Positions 33,632 to 33,751 of a stretch of DNA of 33,751 nt are shown piece after piece. The notes under the pieces are model-generated. The model had not been told where the DNA came from and ran no database searches. It was given only the letters and a program-made list of their open reading frames with translations. Made by a program: the position numbers and the translations under genes. The stretch covers positions 1 through 33,751 of the forward strand of contig JAPZTL010000038.1 in the NCBI GenBank assembly GCA_027532825.1, read 5' to 3'. Source of the stretch: Silanimonas sp021297925 (GTDB lineage: Bacteria > Pseudomonadota > Gammaproteobacteria > Xanthomonadales > Xanthomonadaceae). Each line of letters starts with the position of its first letter. Position 1 is the first letter of the stretch.

Positions 33632-33751
33632 ATGTCCCCCGCCCCCCGACCGCACGCCCCCCGCCGAACCTGGGCCGGGCTGATCCCGGTCGCTGCCCTC
33701 GCCCTCTGCCTCGCCGCCTGCCAGACCCCGATGTCCGACGTCCCCTACCGC
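33632..33751 (+). CDS. Putative lipoprotein, N-terminal fragment cut by the window end
   Basis: Forty codons are visible from the ATG at 33632. A basic N-terminal region (PHAPRRTW) precedes a hydrophobic core (AGLIPVAALALCLAAC) with a lipobox LAAC, giving lipidation at Cys30 and a mature start CQTPMSDVPYR. There is no Asp at position +2 after the cysteine, so outer-membrane sorting is likely if the Lol rules apply. The rest lies outside the window and no family can be assigned. A plausible promoter lies just upstream. Confidence 0.7.
   Translation, partial: MSPAPRPHAPRRTWAGLIPVAALALCLAACQTPMSDVPYR

Overview
This window is high-GC chromosomal DNA with the gene content and synteny of a gammaproteobacterium of the Xanthomonadales (Lysobacteraceae/Xanthomonadaceae type). 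The grounds are the tyrS–mepM–anmK block, coaBC–dut–long-form algC next to radC, argS followed by a SPOR protein, the divergent speA/speE pair, amtB/glnK beside ubiK–comM, and large secreted proteins. The assignment is inferred from gene content; no rRNA gene lies inside the window. I see no tRNA, CRISPR array, insertion sequence, integrase or attachment site. Most of the window is tightly packed core genome.

Layout. Positions 1-300 hold two strong leftward sigma70-type promoters downstream of tyrS, probably for an rRNA operon just outside the window. Positions 300-4400 carry tyrS (-), an M23 endopeptidase (+), anmK (+) and a small ribbon-helix-helix protein (-). Positions 4410-6844 are xth and ampG on the minus strand, coupled by ATGA. 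Positions 6979-8310 are pyrE and a DUF4124 protein (+). Positions 8321-12322 are the minus-strand operon coaBC–dut–algC, with radC divergent at 12417. A bidirectional terminator separates radC from a secreted beta-helix-like protein (13170-14945, -). Next come argS and a SPOR protein (+), a beta-hydroxyacid dehydrogenase (-), a sterol-desaturase-family enzyme (+), and speA (-)/speE (+). Positions 22490-24246 hold amtB then glnK (-), with ubiK–comM–nhaP2 running divergently to 28032. A 1119-residue subtilisin-like protease follows, then a two-component locus (31704-33542, -) and the start of a lipoprotein at the right edge.

Functional groupings. MepM, AnmK and AmpG all serve murein cutting and recycling. 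CoaBC, Dut and AlgC share a translationally coupled operon although their pathways differ. SpeA and SpeE are the first and last committed steps of arginine-derived spermidine synthesis. AmtB and GlnK form the ammonium uptake and sensing pair. The beta-helix-like protein and the S8 protease are exported products.

The most unusual region is the two-component locus. Its hybrid histidine kinase has an in-frame TAG near the N-terminus, no visible H-box/dimerisation domain, a frame change between the ATPase and receiver parts, and a receiver that lacks its conserved lysine segment. The coding sequence between these lesions still looks well conserved. By chance the shifted frame stays open into the next response regulator, so an automatic caller would report one 567-residue fused protein. 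I saw no clear evidence of a wholly new multi-gene system. The best leads are this damaged kinase, the beta-helix-like secreted protein, the membrane-anchored AlgC, and several operator-like repeats between divergent genes.
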